Notes: generated by a model not told the origin, from the sequence alone. DNA of 32,086 nt from DATLYH01 sp035575035 (GCA_035575035.1 DATLYH010000049.1:1-32086), one strand, 5' to 3'. Numbered from the stretch's first letter, positions 8,683 to 16,942 are shown. Made by a program: numbers and translations.

Positions 8683-8728
8683 AGCCGCTTGCGGCTTAGC
8701 GCCGTTTTGCGCCAAGCTGCAAGCGGCT
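8683..8728. repeat. dispersed inverted-repeat element, copy 1
   Basis: Two 20-base arms (8683-8702 and 8709-8728) pair with 18 of 20 positions around a six-base loop. The core on the plus strand is CCGCTTGCGGCTTAGCGC. Related sequences occur at 11957-12005 and 14992-15042 in the same orientation, each just 3' of a minus-strand gene. The outer end coincides with the stop codon of the HAD phosphatase gene. No T-run follows the hairpin on the minus strand, so a standard intrinsic terminator is not supported; a REP-like element or an RNA 3'-end hairpin is more likely. Confidence 0.75.
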
Positions 8729-9243
8729 CATTTCGGGATCGGCGCCTGCGGCGTATTCATCCAGCGGAGGACGCAGCGCTCCAGGGGCCGCTTCAGGCGG
8801 GTGAACCAGGGTTCCTGCTCGGGCAAGGTGGGCGTCACCAGGATGGTGAACAGCCCCGCCAGCCGTCCCGCCATGACATCGGCGAAGATCTGATCGCCCA
8901 CCACGCCCGCCCGGCTGGCCGGCAGCCCCAGCTTCTTCAGTCCCGCCCAGCAGCCGAACGGCAGCGGTTTGAGCGCCTTGGCCACGAAAGGGAGGTCGAG
9001 CGCGGCTGCCAGCCGGCTGATCCGCCGGGCCTTGCCGTTGGACAGCAGGCATAACCGGATGCCGACCGTCGTCATCCCCTTCACCCAGACCAGCACCTCG
9101 GCGGCGAATGAGTCGGCGCGGTAGGGCTTCAGCGTGCAGTCCACATCGAGTAGCAGCCCGTCGAGTCCCAGCCCGCGGACCCGCTCGACGGTCAGTTCCA
9201 GTACGTTCGCCAGATGCAGGTGCGGGGTGAGTAACCGCCACAT
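8728..9243 (-). CDS. YqeG/Gep4-type HAD phosphatase
   Basis: A 171-residue HAD-superfamily IIIA phosphatase. The nucleophile motif DVDCTL (33-38), the motif II Ser-Asn (LLSNG, 67-70), Lys92 in LKPLPFG, and the closing VGDQIFADV (115-123) followed by TILVTP are all present and match the YqeG family. The yeast relative Gep4 removes the phosphate from phosphatidylglycerophosphate, a lipid phosphomonoester. Because the next gene is a phosphoribosyl-polyprenyl-phosphate synthase-like UbiA protein, I infer that this enzyme could strip the sugar phosphate from the UbiA product, the step done by a PAP2-type protein in mycobacteria. A housekeeping YqeG role is the alternative. ATG 9243 is the only good start; the stop lies in the repeat element. 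Confidence 0.85.
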   Translation of the reverse strand: MWRLLTPHLHLANVLELTVERVRGLGLDGLLLDVDCTLKPYRADSFAAEVLVWVKGMTTVGIRLCLLSNGKARRISRLAAALDLPFVAKALKPLPFGCWAGLKKLGLPASRAGVVGDQIFADVMAGRLAGLFTILVTPTLPEQEPWFTRLKRPLERCVLRWMNTPQAPIPK

Positions 9244-9284
9244 GACCGATCAGGCCCCTCAACACCGTGAGAATGAGCCGCTAC

Positions 9285-11924
9285 TCAAGTATTCCCCCAA
9301 TTTCGGGGATTGGCCAATCGGAGTAGGGCGCGAGCCAGGCCGAGGGGCGATTTCAGCGCGGCGCGAATCCGGGTCTTCTGCGAGACAAAGCGCTCGGGGT
9401 CGCCGAAGTCGCTGACCTCCGGCGGATGGGGTGCCGGCGGCGGCGCCTGGACCCGGAAGGCTAGGTCGCGCGTTCCCTCGGTCAGGACAATGGCGACTGC
9501 CCGGGTAGTCAGGCGCGTCTCGAAGCGGAGCAGACTACTCCAGGCACGGTCGGCCAGCTCGTCGCCGCGGCGTAACAGCCGTGACCGCAGCGGCTCATCG
9601 GCGTGGGCAGCTGCCAGCCGGAGCACGTTTGCCTTGCGCATCTCCTGGGCCGCCCAGGTCTCGTTCGGGTACTCCAGCTCCTCGGGCCGGTCGAGGTAAG
9701 GCCGTTCATGTTCCACCATCCAGCCGGCGTAGCGGAGCAGGCTGGCCCGGGCGTAGGCATACATGAAATCGAGTTGTTCCGCCTCCGCCTTCATGTCCAG
9801 ATAGCGGGCCAGGACGGACAGGTGGACCGGGTATGACCAGCGCTTCTCCACGTTGAGCAGCTGCCGCGCCGCCACATCGTCGTTGGGATGGATGGAACGT
9901 CGGATCAGCTCCTCGGCCTTGTCGAGGTAGACGCGCCGGCCGGTGAGGAGCCAGCCGTCGAGCAGGGCGTTGATGGAGTTGCCGCTCCCCCGGCCCGGGC
10001 CGTGGTAATCGGCCTCGGCGGTGTGGCTGGCCAGCCCAGTCGGGCCGCTGTCGAGGAGTCCCAGCAGCGGCACGCGCCGGCCGTCGTCCATGGCGATCAC
10101 CCAGTTAGCCAGACTGATCACGGCCTCGCGGGCGCCCGGGTCGCCGGTCAGGTAGTAGTAGTGGAGCAGTCCGGTGGTGAAATTATGCTGGCTGTCCGGC
10201 CCGCCGCCGTAAGGATGGCCCGGCTTCCGATTGGCGCGCGAGTAGGTGCGGTGGGTGCAGGTGTGGGCTTCCAGGTAGTGGTCGGTGAACCAGAACAGGC
10301 CGCCGTTGTATGACGCCTTGTCCTGCTCGGTGTGATAAATGTCGATGTCGATCACGTGCCGGGCCAGCGGGTCGAACAGGTCCCGCCACCGCGGGTCGCC
10401 GGTCCGGCAGTACTGCAGGATCAGGCCGTTGATGACATCGTATTGATTGTTGTAGTGCGAGATGATCGGCGGCGGCGTGGGGCAGTGAGCCTCCTCGTGA
10501 TCGGCATAAATGTCGCCGTAGTTGCGCCAGCCGTACTCGTCGATCCGCTCCCGGCGGGCGAAGAAGCTGTTCGGCCCGGTCACGACCTCCGCCAGGTAAC
10601 CGTCCAACCGCGCCCCTGCCTCAACAGGGCCGGGCACGATAGACGGCACCACCCCCGCGCGGGCGTGCCACTCGGGCATCACCCGGACGTCGGCCGGCCG
10701 ATGCACCCAGTCGAGCGGTGCCAGCGGCGGTCCGTCCGGTCCGCCGAAATGGAGCCAGGCGGTGTGGGTCTTCTGCTCGCCTCCTTGCAACTCGAACAGG
10801 TCGCCGAACTGCTCGGGGAAAAGCTGTAGCCGCACTGCCCTGCCTTGCACCCGAATGGCCTTGGGGAACTGCTGCCAGAATTCAGGCAGGGCGGCCGTCA
10901 GCGTGCCGCCGTCTCCCTGGAGGGAAACAACCGGGCTGGCGCGGAGGCCGAACTCTTCCCGGTCGGCCGTGCGGACCCGGTAGCCGCGGAATGTGCAAGG
11001 AACCCGGCCCTCGCGGTTGACGTGGTTGCGGCTCCGCCAGTTCTCGCCACCGCTGGAGTCCTGGTAAATCTCCAGGTCGCCTGCCCTGGCCGAGCCCGGC
11101 GCCTGCCCCGCTTCTGACCGCCAGGTGAGGCACGACCGGCCCACGTTCAACTCAACGTGGATGGAGAGATCGCGGAACAGCATCGAGTTGGGATCGCCAA
11201 GGTCCCACAGGCCGCCGCGATGTCGGGCGCGGTTGGGGTTGTGGACCGTCAGCCGGATGCGCACCAGGCCGGTCCCGGCAAAGAAACAGAGTCGGGCGAC
11301 GAACCGGCAGGGGACAGTCCCCTCGAACGCCCCTTCCAGCCGTACCGTGGCTCGCACCGGCCCCCGCGTCTCCACGGCGACCTGCTCCACCCGCGGCCGG
11401 GCGCTCCGCCCCTTGGCGTCGGTGAGCCGGGCACCGATGCCGCCCGGCTCGATGATGTCCCGGCCGGCCACTCGGACGCGCGTCAGCGGGACGGCGTCCG
11501 ACCGGCCAAGGTGGAACGTTGCCGCCCCGGTGTCGATGATGATCTCTGACGGTGATTCCGCCACGCGCAGCCCTGTCGGCCGGATGTCGCCCGCCTCCTC
11601 GGCCGGACCCAGCAGCCAGCGAACCTCTCCCTTTTCCAGCGGGGGCAGGACAAAGTCGAGCAGCAGCCACTTCACACTGCCGTCCGACCAGCGGGCCAGC
11701 GGCTCAGCTTGCAGCAGCAGCGGACAGCCGGCGGCATCGAAGAGGGTGACCGGGGCCGCGTCGGTCAGCATCCCGCGGGGGAACGGCAGCCCCAGCGTGA
11801 TCGGCTGGCGGGCGGCCGAAGCACACCGGCTCGCGATGATCAACGGGATACGCACAGCGAAGCGGGTCTCCGCCAGGTCGCCGGGCTTCTCGGGTGGTGC
11901 CGCGATGTAGGTGTGAGGGGTCAT
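9285..11924 (-). CDS. PcRGLX/YetA-like protein (exo-rhamnogalacturonan lyase family)
   Basis: An 879-residue protein resembling the PcRGLX/YetA-like family, whose characterised fungal member is an exo-type rhamnogalacturonan lyase. The N-terminal RIFT-barrel region contains WSDGSVKWLLLDF (79-91). A central beta-rich domain runs to about residue 400. The C-terminal part is alpha/alpha-toroid-like, with YGWRNYGD (464-471), HYNNQYDVINGLILQY (490-505) and repeated His/Tyr-rich helices (HNFTTGLLHYYYLTGD, 580-595). No signal peptide or lipobox is visible, so a cytoplasmic location is predicted, odd for a polysaccharide lyase. It sits between tailoring enzymes and the UbiA module, so it may edit or turn over the locus product. 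It starts at ATG 11924 with a weak ribosome binding site. Enzymatic activity is unproven. Confidence 0.75.
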   Translation of the reverse strand: MTPHTYIAAPPEKPGDLAETRFAVRIPLIIASRCASAARQPITLGLPFPRGMLTDAAPVTLFDAAGCPLLLQAEPLARWSDGSVKWLLLDFVLPPLEKGEVRWLLGPAEEAGDIRPTGLRVAESPSEIIIDTGAATFHLGRSDAVPLTRVRVAGRDIIEPGGIGARLTDAKGRSARPRVEQVAVETRGPVRATVRLEGAFEGTVPCRFVARLCFFAGTGLVRIRLTVHNPNRARHRGGLWDLGDPNSMLFRDLSIHVELNVGRSCLTWRSEAGQAPGSARAGDLEIYQDSSGGENWRSRNHVNREGRVPCTFRGYRVRTADREEFGLRASPVVSLQGDGGTLTAALPEFWQQFPKAIRVQGRAVRLQLFPEQFGDLFELQGGEQKTHTAWLHFGGPDGPPLAPLDWVHRPADVRVMPEWHARAGVVPSIVPGPVEAGARLDGYLAEVVTGPNSFFARRERIDEYGWRNYGDIYADHEEAHCPTPPPIISHYNNQYDVINGLILQYCRTGDPRWRDLFDPLARHVIDIDIYHTEQDKASYNGGLFWFTDHYLEAHTCTHRTYSRANRKPGHPYGGGPDSQHNFTTGLLHYYYLTGDPGAREAVISLANWVIAMDDGRRVPLLGLLDSGPTGLASHTAEADYHGPGRGSGNSINALLDGWLLTGRRVYLDKAEELIRRSIHPNDDVAARQLLNVEKRWSYPVHLSVLARYLDMKAEAEQLDFMYAYARASLLRYAGWMVEHERPYLDRPEELEYPNETWAAQEMRKANVLRLAAAHADEPLRSRLLRRGDELADRAWSSLLRFETRLTTRAVAIVLTEGTRDLAFRVQAPPPAPHPPEVSDFGDPERFVSQKTRIRAALKSPLGLARALLRLANPRNWGNT

Positions 11925-11956
11925 ATGATCTGGATGAATTTCTCCGGTGCAGGTCT

Positions 11957-12005
11957 GCCGCTTGCGGGTCTGCTGCTTGCGGCTTAGCGCCTCGGCTGCA
12001 AGCGA
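11957..12005. repeat. dispersed inverted-repeat element, copy 2
   Basis: A degenerate copy of the element at 8683-8728. The block GCTTGCGGCTTAGCGCC (11974-11990) is followed by GGCTGCAAGCG, giving a stem of about ten pairs around TTAGCGCCTC. A partial extra arm (GCCGCTTGCGGG) lies just before it. It fills most of the 105-base gap between the carbamoyltransferase stop and the PcRGLX-like start. Confidence 0.6.
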
Positions 12006-12029
12006 ATGTCAAACTCCGGGCCGTTGCCG

Positions 12030-13916
12030 TCAGATGGCGACCGGCTCCGCCTCCTCCTCGCGCGACCGCAGGATCTCCTTCAGCCGCGGATGAGGCGCCA
12101 GGAATGGTCCGATGGCGAGGTAATCAATGTTGCCCGCCAGGAACGCCCGGATGGCATCCTCCGGCCGGCAGACGATCGGCTCTTCATGCATGTTGAAGCT
12201 GGTGTTGATCATTGCCGGGATACCGGTGCGCTCGAAGTAGCCGCGCAGGATCTTGTAAAAGCTCTCATTGGTTCGCGCGCTGACCAGCTGCGGGCGGGCC
12301 GTGCCGTCCACATGGACCGCGGCCGGGCACATCTTCCGCATCTCGGCGGTGCAGTCGAAGGTGATGGTCATGAACTCGGCCGTCTTCTCGCAGCCGGACA
12401 GGTTGCGGTAGAGCCGGTGCCCCTCGCTGGCCAATGCCGCCGGGGCGAACGGCATGAACTCGGTCCGGCCCAGTTGGTGGTTCAGCCACTGGTTGACCTC
12501 CGGCTCGCGGGCCGGATAGAGCACCGAGCGATTGCCCAGGGCCCGCGGGCCGTACTCCATCCGGCCGTTGAACCGCCCGACGATGTGGTCCTGCGTCAGC
12601 AACTGGGCCACCCGGTCCTCGATGTCGTCGAGCCGCTCGAAGGTCAGCCCCTCACGCTCCAGGGCCGCTTCGATCTCCGCCTCGGAGTAGTCCGGGCCGA
12701 AATAGACGTTGTCGTAGGGCTTGCCGGTGTACATCACCTCGGGGCCGAAGGCCAGCATGGCCGCCCCGGTGCCGCAGCCGCCGTCCCCCATGTTCGGGTA
12801 GACGAAGACCTGTTCCACCCCCTCAATCTCGCGGATGCGCTGATTGAGCTTGACATTGGCATTGACGCCGCCCGACAGGGCCACCTTCCTCAACCCCGTC
12901 TTCTTGAGCCAGTAGCGGACCATCCGCTGCGTCACTTCTTCCAGGACGCGCTGGTAGGCGGCGGCTACGTCGCGCTTGGCGAAGTGCTGCGCCAGTTCGC
13001 GGGTGAACAGGTAGTTCATGTTGCCGCGGATGACGATGTCGCCATTGTCGCACTCGAAGCGTTCGAGCAAGGTTTGGCGGAGCACCTCGGGGTTGCCGTA
13101 GGCGGCCAGGCCGACGATCTTCCCCTCGTGTCGCATCGGCCGAAATCCCAGGCCGCTGGTGACGTGCTCGTAAAACTGCCCCAGCGAGTTGGGGAAGGCG
13201 AATTTGTGCAGGCAACGGAGGCCCTGGCGCGTGCCGACGTAGACCCCGCCGCAGTTGCCCGAGCCATAGCCGTCCAGAGTGATCAGCAGTGCCTCGTCGA
13301 AGCCGGAGGCGTAGAAGGCGTTGGCGGCGTGGGTGTCGTGGTGGTCGAAACGGCGCAGTTTCTTCTCCAGACCGTAGCGGGCCAACCCCTCGTGGAGCTG
13401 CCGGGTCCGCAGGTGATGGTCGGCGATAGCCTCGTTGGCCCACTTGCGGAAGTAATAGCGGTGAGCCTTCCAGTCGAGCCAGGGGAGCTTACCGACCAGC
13501 CGGTAGGCCAGCCGCTTCAGCCACGACTTGCGCGGCATGAACTCCTGCTCGCGGGAGGTGAAACCGGGGATGGTGTGGGTCCGGTCCACGTCGTAGCTGT
13601 CGGCCAGGGCCAGGGCCAAGGCCTGCAGCGAGCCGGCCGTGGAGCGCGGGCCATGCCGCCGGGCATCCTTCGCCAGCGCCTCCTCGATGAGCCGGCCCTC
13701 GCCGTCGCCGTCGAAGAACGCATAAGCGACCACGTCGATCGACGCCGGGTCCCAGCCGGTCCGCTCGAAGCCGAGCCGGACCGCCTGCTCGGGAAAGCCG
13801 TCCTGGAGCTTGACCCGCGAGAGCCGCTCCTCGGCGCAGGCGAAGACGACTTGTCCGTCTTCCATGAAGGTAGCCGTGGCGTCCTTGTCCAGCGGACTAA
13901 TTCCCAGCACGCGCAT
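12030..13916 (-). CDS. O-carbamoyltransferase, NodU/CmcH family
   Basis: A 628-residue carbamoyltransferase that uses carbamoyl phosphate and ATP, through a carbamoyl-adenylate, to carbamoylate a hydroxyl group, here most likely on a sugar. The N-terminal Kae1-like domain has MRVLGIS at the start, CAEERLSR near 27-34, the metal-binding HHDTHAANAF (192-201) and SGGVNANVKLN (348-358). The C-terminal YrdC-like domain has FNGRMEYGPRALGNR (449-463) and NTSFNMHEEP (571-580). Length and motifs are complete. ATG 13916 was preferred because GGAG lies ten bases upstream and the product then begins as family members do; an ATG three codons earlier (13925) is too close to that site. The start overlaps the deacetylase gene by 20 bases, so the two are probably translationally coupled. 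Confidence 0.92.
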   Translation of the reverse strand: MRVLGISPLDKDATATFMEDGQVVFACAEERLSRVKLQDGFPEQAVRLGFERTGWDPASIDVVAYAFFDGDGEGRLIEEALAKDARRHGPRSTAGSLQALALALADSYDVDRTHTIPGFTSREQEFMPRKSWLKRLAYRLVGKLPWLDWKAHRYYFRKWANEAIADHHLRTRQLHEGLARYGLEKKLRRFDHHDTHAANAFYASGFDEALLITLDGYGSGNCGGVYVGTRQGLRCLHKFAFPNSLGQFYEHVTSGLGFRPMRHEGKIVGLAAYGNPEVLRQTLLERFECDNGDIVIRGNMNYLFTRELAQHFAKRDVAAAYQRVLEEVTQRMVRYWLKKTGLRKVALSGGVNANVKLNQRIREIEGVEQVFVYPNMGDGGCGTGAAMLAFGPEVMYTGKPYDNVYFGPDYSEAEIEAALEREGLTFERLDDIEDRVAQLLTQDHIVGRFNGRMEYGPRALGNRSVLYPAREPEVNQWLNHQLGRTEFMPFAPAALASEGHRLYRNLSGCEKTAEFMTITFDCTAEMRKMCPAAVHVDGTARPQLVSARTNESFYKILRGYFERTGIPAMINTSFNMHEEPIVCRPEDAIRAFLAGNIDYLAIGPFLAPHPRLKEILRSREEEAEPVAI

Positions 13917-14970
13917 GGTACTCATTCTCCAGTCGTAGCGCCACTTCGGTCATGGTGGCCGGCTGGAACTCAGGCCAGCCGGCGATCGTGCCGAAGACCT
14001 CTTCCATCCGGGCAAAGATACCGTCCTCGTCCGCCTTTGTCGGGGTATACGGGTTGCCGCCGGCCAGCAGCGACGAGCTGTGGACGGTGAAGCAGACGCA
14101 GGGGAGGTTCAGCCGCCGCAGTCTCTGCAAGAAAGGTAGCATCTGCATTCCCAGGGGTTGCTCGAAATTGAGCCAGCCCTTGCGGACCACGCCGAGCCGC
14201 TCGGCAATGCCGATCAGCCGCAGCCGGCGCAGCCAGCTGTTTTCGACGGCATCATAGAGGCGGCACCACAGAGCAAAGGGACGGCGCGAGAAGGCTAACG
14301 TCAGCGGCACCTCCCACAGCGGCCGCTCTCCGGGCCGACGTGGCGGCAGCCGGACCGGCTCCAGGCCGCGGTGCCGGTAGTCCGGGGCGCCGTCGTCTTT
14401 CCAAGTGGTGAAGGGGACCACTGAGGAATCCACCAGGAAACCCTTGTCCCGCAAGAATTCGTGGACCTTGCCGCCGCTGGAATAGCGGCCGCCCCGGAAG
14501 CTGGTCGGCCTCAGCCCGCACTGCACGAACCGCTCGTAGACGCTGTTCAGCTTGGCGGTAATCAGGTCGTCGGGGAGGTTGTGCAGGAACGTCTCCCGCG
14601 CTTGCACCGGGCCGGGGTTGACGATCGGCGGTGTGTTCCAGGGGTGAATGTGCATCCCGATTTCCACGCGGTCGCGCCGGGCCAGGTCGAGTAGGATGGC
14701 CCGCGCCTCGGCGTCGTCGAGGACCGCCTGGTCGGCGAAGTAGGTAGTGGCGACGCCGTACCGCGCGCAAAGGTCCTGGAAGCGCGGCAAGTTGCGGATG
14801 TTCTTCAGGCGCAGGTCGCGGACCGGCCAACCGGCGTTCCAGTCCCACTCCTCTTCGGTGTCGATGGTCATGGTGAAGAGGGTGGAGCGCGCGCCCCCGG
14901 CGTGGCGCGGCAGCGCGGCGCCGGCGCGCGGGGCAGTGGTTTCGTGATCGTTGGGTAGGGTGACGGTCAT
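13897..14970 (-). CDS. WalW-like polysaccharide deacetylase family protein
   Basis: A 357-residue protein of the polysaccharide-deacetylase superfamily (NodB/CE4-like fold). The first catalytic motif reads TIDTEEEWDW (35-44), and the metal-binding His pair is GMHIHPW (105-111), followed by FRGGRYS (158-164) and DSS (181-183). This TIDTEE plus HxHPW pattern belongs to the WalW-like branch rather than the classical TFDDG plus HxxxH chitin/peptidoglycan deacetylases. There is no signal peptide, so it probably acts in the cytoplasm on a nucleotide- or lipid-linked sugar, removing an N- or O-acetyl group before chain export. It begins at ATG 14970 and its 3' end overlaps the carbamoyltransferase start. 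The exact substrate is unknown. Confidence 0.85.
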   Translation of the reverse strand: MTVTLPNDHETTAPRAGAALPRHAGGARSTLFTMTIDTEEEWDWNAGWPVRDLRLKNIRNLPRFQDLCARYGVATTYFADQAVLDDAEARAILLDLARRDRVEIGMHIHPWNTPPIVNPGPVQARETFLHNLPDDLITAKLNSVYERFVQCGLRPTSFRGGRYSSGGKVHEFLRDKGFLVDSSVVPFTTWKDDGAPDYRHRGLEPVRLPPRRPGERPLWEVPLTLAFSRRPFALWCRLYDAVENSWLRRLRLIGIAERLGVVRKGWLNFEQPLGMQMLPFLQRLRRLNLPCVCFTVHSSSLLAGGNPYTPTKADEDGIFARMEEVFGTIAGWPEFQPATMTEVALRLENEYHARAGN

Positions 14971-14991
14971 GGGTCCGTGATCGTGTTCGCG

Positions 14992-15042
14992 GCCGCTTGC
15001 GGCTTAGTGCCGGCCCGCGCGGGTTGCCAAACCGCAAGCAGC
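14992..15042. repeat. dispersed inverted-repeat element, copy 3
   Basis: Left arm GCCGCTTGCGGCTTAG (14992-15007) pairs with the segment at 15027-15042 at 13 of 16 positions. Orientation matches the other two copies. The asparagine synthetase stop codon (15004-15006) lies inside the left arm, so the last dozen or so codons of that gene are made of repeat sequence. Confidence 0.6.
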
Positions 15043-16935
15043 ATCGGCGCCGAGATAGCGCTCCGCCCAGCGGGCCAGGATGAGCAAGCTCCACAGCACT
15101 TGGCCATGCCGCCCGACGCCGGCCAGGTGAGAGCGGTAGAGCTTCCGGACGACGGCCTGGTTCACCAACTCCGCGACGCGCGCCCTGCCGTCGAGGACCG
15201 CCGATTCGAACATTCCCCGTAACGGCCGCCGCAGCCAGGCATCCAGCGGCATGTCGAAGCCGTGCTTGGGCCGGAAGACCACCTCATCGGACAGTACCTG
15301 ACGGTAGGCCTGCTTAAGGATCCACTTGGTCTGCCCGCCGCGCACCTTGAATGACGACGGGATGCGGGCAGCCAGCTCGAGCAGCTCGTGATCCAGCAGC
15401 GGCGGCCGGGCCTCCAGACCGTGGGCCATGCTGGCCCGGTCCACCTTGACCAGGAAATCGTCCGGCAGGACGGTGGCTACGTCGGCCGCGATCATTCCCC
15501 CCAGGGCATCGTCGGCCGGCGCGGCGGCGTGGGCCTCGCGGATAATGTGCTCCGGGTCATGGCCGTCGAGCGCTGCCGCCAGGTCGGGGGCCAGGAGTCG
15601 CCGGCGGAGCGGCGGCCGGCATTGTGACAATGTGTTGGCGTAGGCTTCGCCCGCCTCCCGCGACAGGTTGGTCAGCAGAGTCTTGACCCGCAGGGGGCGC
15701 GGCAGCCAGTCGGCCTTGGGCCAGATACGGGCCAACGGTCCCAGGGTCGCCCGGCGGAACCAGCCCGGCAGCCAGCGCCGCAGTGCCGCCTCCTTCAGGT
15801 CGTGGGCGTAGCGGGCGTAGCCGCCGAACGCCTCGTCGCCGCCGTCTCCCGAGAGGACCACTTTGACGCTTCGGGCGGCCAGCCGCGACACCAGGTAGGT
15901 CGGCACCGCCGAGGCGTCGGCGAACGGCTCATCGTAGTAGTGGGTCAGTTCGTCGAGCAGGGCAACCGCGTCGGGTGTGACGATCTCTTCGGTGTGGGCG
16001 GTGCCGAAGCGCCGGGCCACCTGGCGGGCATAGGGCAACTCGCTGAATTCCTCCTCGGCGAAACCGATGGAGAAGGTTTGCAGCGCCCCCTGGGTCCGGC
16101 CGGCCGCCGACGCCACCACGATACCGGAGTCAAGCCCACCGCTGAGGAAGGCGCCGACCGGCACGTCGGCGATTAGGTGCAGGCGGACCGTCTCGTCCAG
16201 CTTGGCCCGGACTGCCTCTTGCCACTCGTCCGCCGTTCGGCCGGGGTCCACCGCGATGCGGAGCTGCCAGTAACGGCGGGGCGATGAATTCAGCCGGCCC
16301 GGCTCGACGACCAGGACATGGGCCGGCGGCAGCTTTTCGACGTTGGCAAAGATCGACCGCCGCCCCAGGACCATGCCGAAAGCGAGGTAGTCTTCCAACG
16401 CCGCGGCATCGACCGGGCGTCGGACCCCGGGGTGGGCGAGGATGGCTTTCAGCTCGGAGCCAAAGAGGAGCTTCTCGGCATCGCGGTAGACGTAGAGCGG
16501 CTTGATACCGAGCCGGTCGCGAGCCAGCACCAACCGGCGGCGGGGGCGGTCATACAGGGCGAAGGCGAACATGCCGCGGAGCCGGCCGACCAGGTCTGCG
16601 CCCATCTCCTCGTAAAGGTGGACCAGCACTTCGGTGTCGCTGCGGGTGCGGAAGCGGTGGCCGCGAGCCTCCAGGCCGGCGCGGAGCTCCTGGAAGTTGT
16701 AGATCTCGCCGTTGAAGATGACCTGGACGGAGTCGTCCTCGTTGCCGATCGGCTGGTCGCCGCCGGCCAGGTCGATGATCGCCAGCCGCCGGTGGACCAG
16801 ACCGATGCCCGGCTCGCTCCAGAAGCCCTCGGCGTCGGGGCCGCGGTGGGCGATGGCGTCGCCCATCGCCTTCAGGACGGCGCCGTCGGCCGGCCGGGCC
16901 GGGTCGGCGTAAAGGACGCCCGCAATGCCGCACAT
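15004..16935 (-). CDS. asnB: asparagine synthetase (glutamine-hydrolysing)
   Basis: A complete 643-residue class B asparagine synthetase. The product begins MCGIAGV, placing the nucleophile Cys at residue 2. Other glutaminase residues are present: Arg50 (HRRLAIIDL), NGE (75-77) and Asp100 (RSDTEV). The synthetase domain has PVGAFLSGGLDSG (259-271) and SGDGGDEAFGGY further on. It transfers glutamine-derived ammonia to an ATP-activated carboxylate. Paralogues of this type in exopolysaccharide loci often amidate sugars or uronic acids rather than make asparagine, and both are possible here. ATG 16935 is required by the catalytic Cys and is preceded by AAGGAG. It lies seven bases after the membrane glycosyltransferase stop. 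The C-terminal tail is encoded by a dispersed repeat. Confidence 0.92.
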   Translation of the reverse strand: MCGIAGVLYADPARPADGAVLKAMGDAIAHRGPDAEGFWSEPGIGLVHRRLAIIDLAGGDQPIGNEDDSVQVIFNGEIYNFQELRAGLEARGHRFRTRSDTEVLVHLYEEMGADLVGRLRGMFAFALYDRPRRRLVLARDRLGIKPLYVYRDAEKLLFGSELKAILAHPGVRRPVDAAALEDYLAFGMVLGRRSIFANVEKLPPAHVLVVEPGRLNSSPRRYWQLRIAVDPGRTADEWQEAVRAKLDETVRLHLIADVPVGAFLSGGLDSGIVVASAAGRTQGALQTFSIGFAEEEFSELPYARQVARRFGTAHTEEIVTPDAVALLDELTHYYDEPFADASAVPTYLVSRLAARSVKVVLSGDGGDEAFGGYARYAHDLKEAALRRWLPGWFRRATLGPLARIWPKADWLPRPLRVKTLLTNLSREAGEAYANTLSQCRPPLRRRLLAPDLAAALDGHDPEHIIREAHAAAPADDALGGMIAADVATVLPDDFLVKVDRASMAHGLEARPPLLDHELLELAARIPSSFKVRGGQTKWILKQAYRQVLSDEVVFRPKHGFDMPLDAWLRRPLRGMFESAVLDGRARVAELVNQAVVRKLYRSHLAGVGRHGQVLWSLLILARWAERYLGADAACGLATRAGRH

Positions 16936-16942
16936 GGACCGC

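Noticed and set aside
8683..8728. Rho-independent terminator at this hairpin and at 18682-18710 and 30638-30677
   Set aside because: None has a U-run following the stem on the transcribed (minus-strand) sense, so only hairpins or repeats are claimed.
8683..15042. CRISPR array from the repeated GC-rich hairpin elements
   Set aside because: Three copies are kilobases apart, imperfect, and without regularly spaced unique spacers or cas genes.
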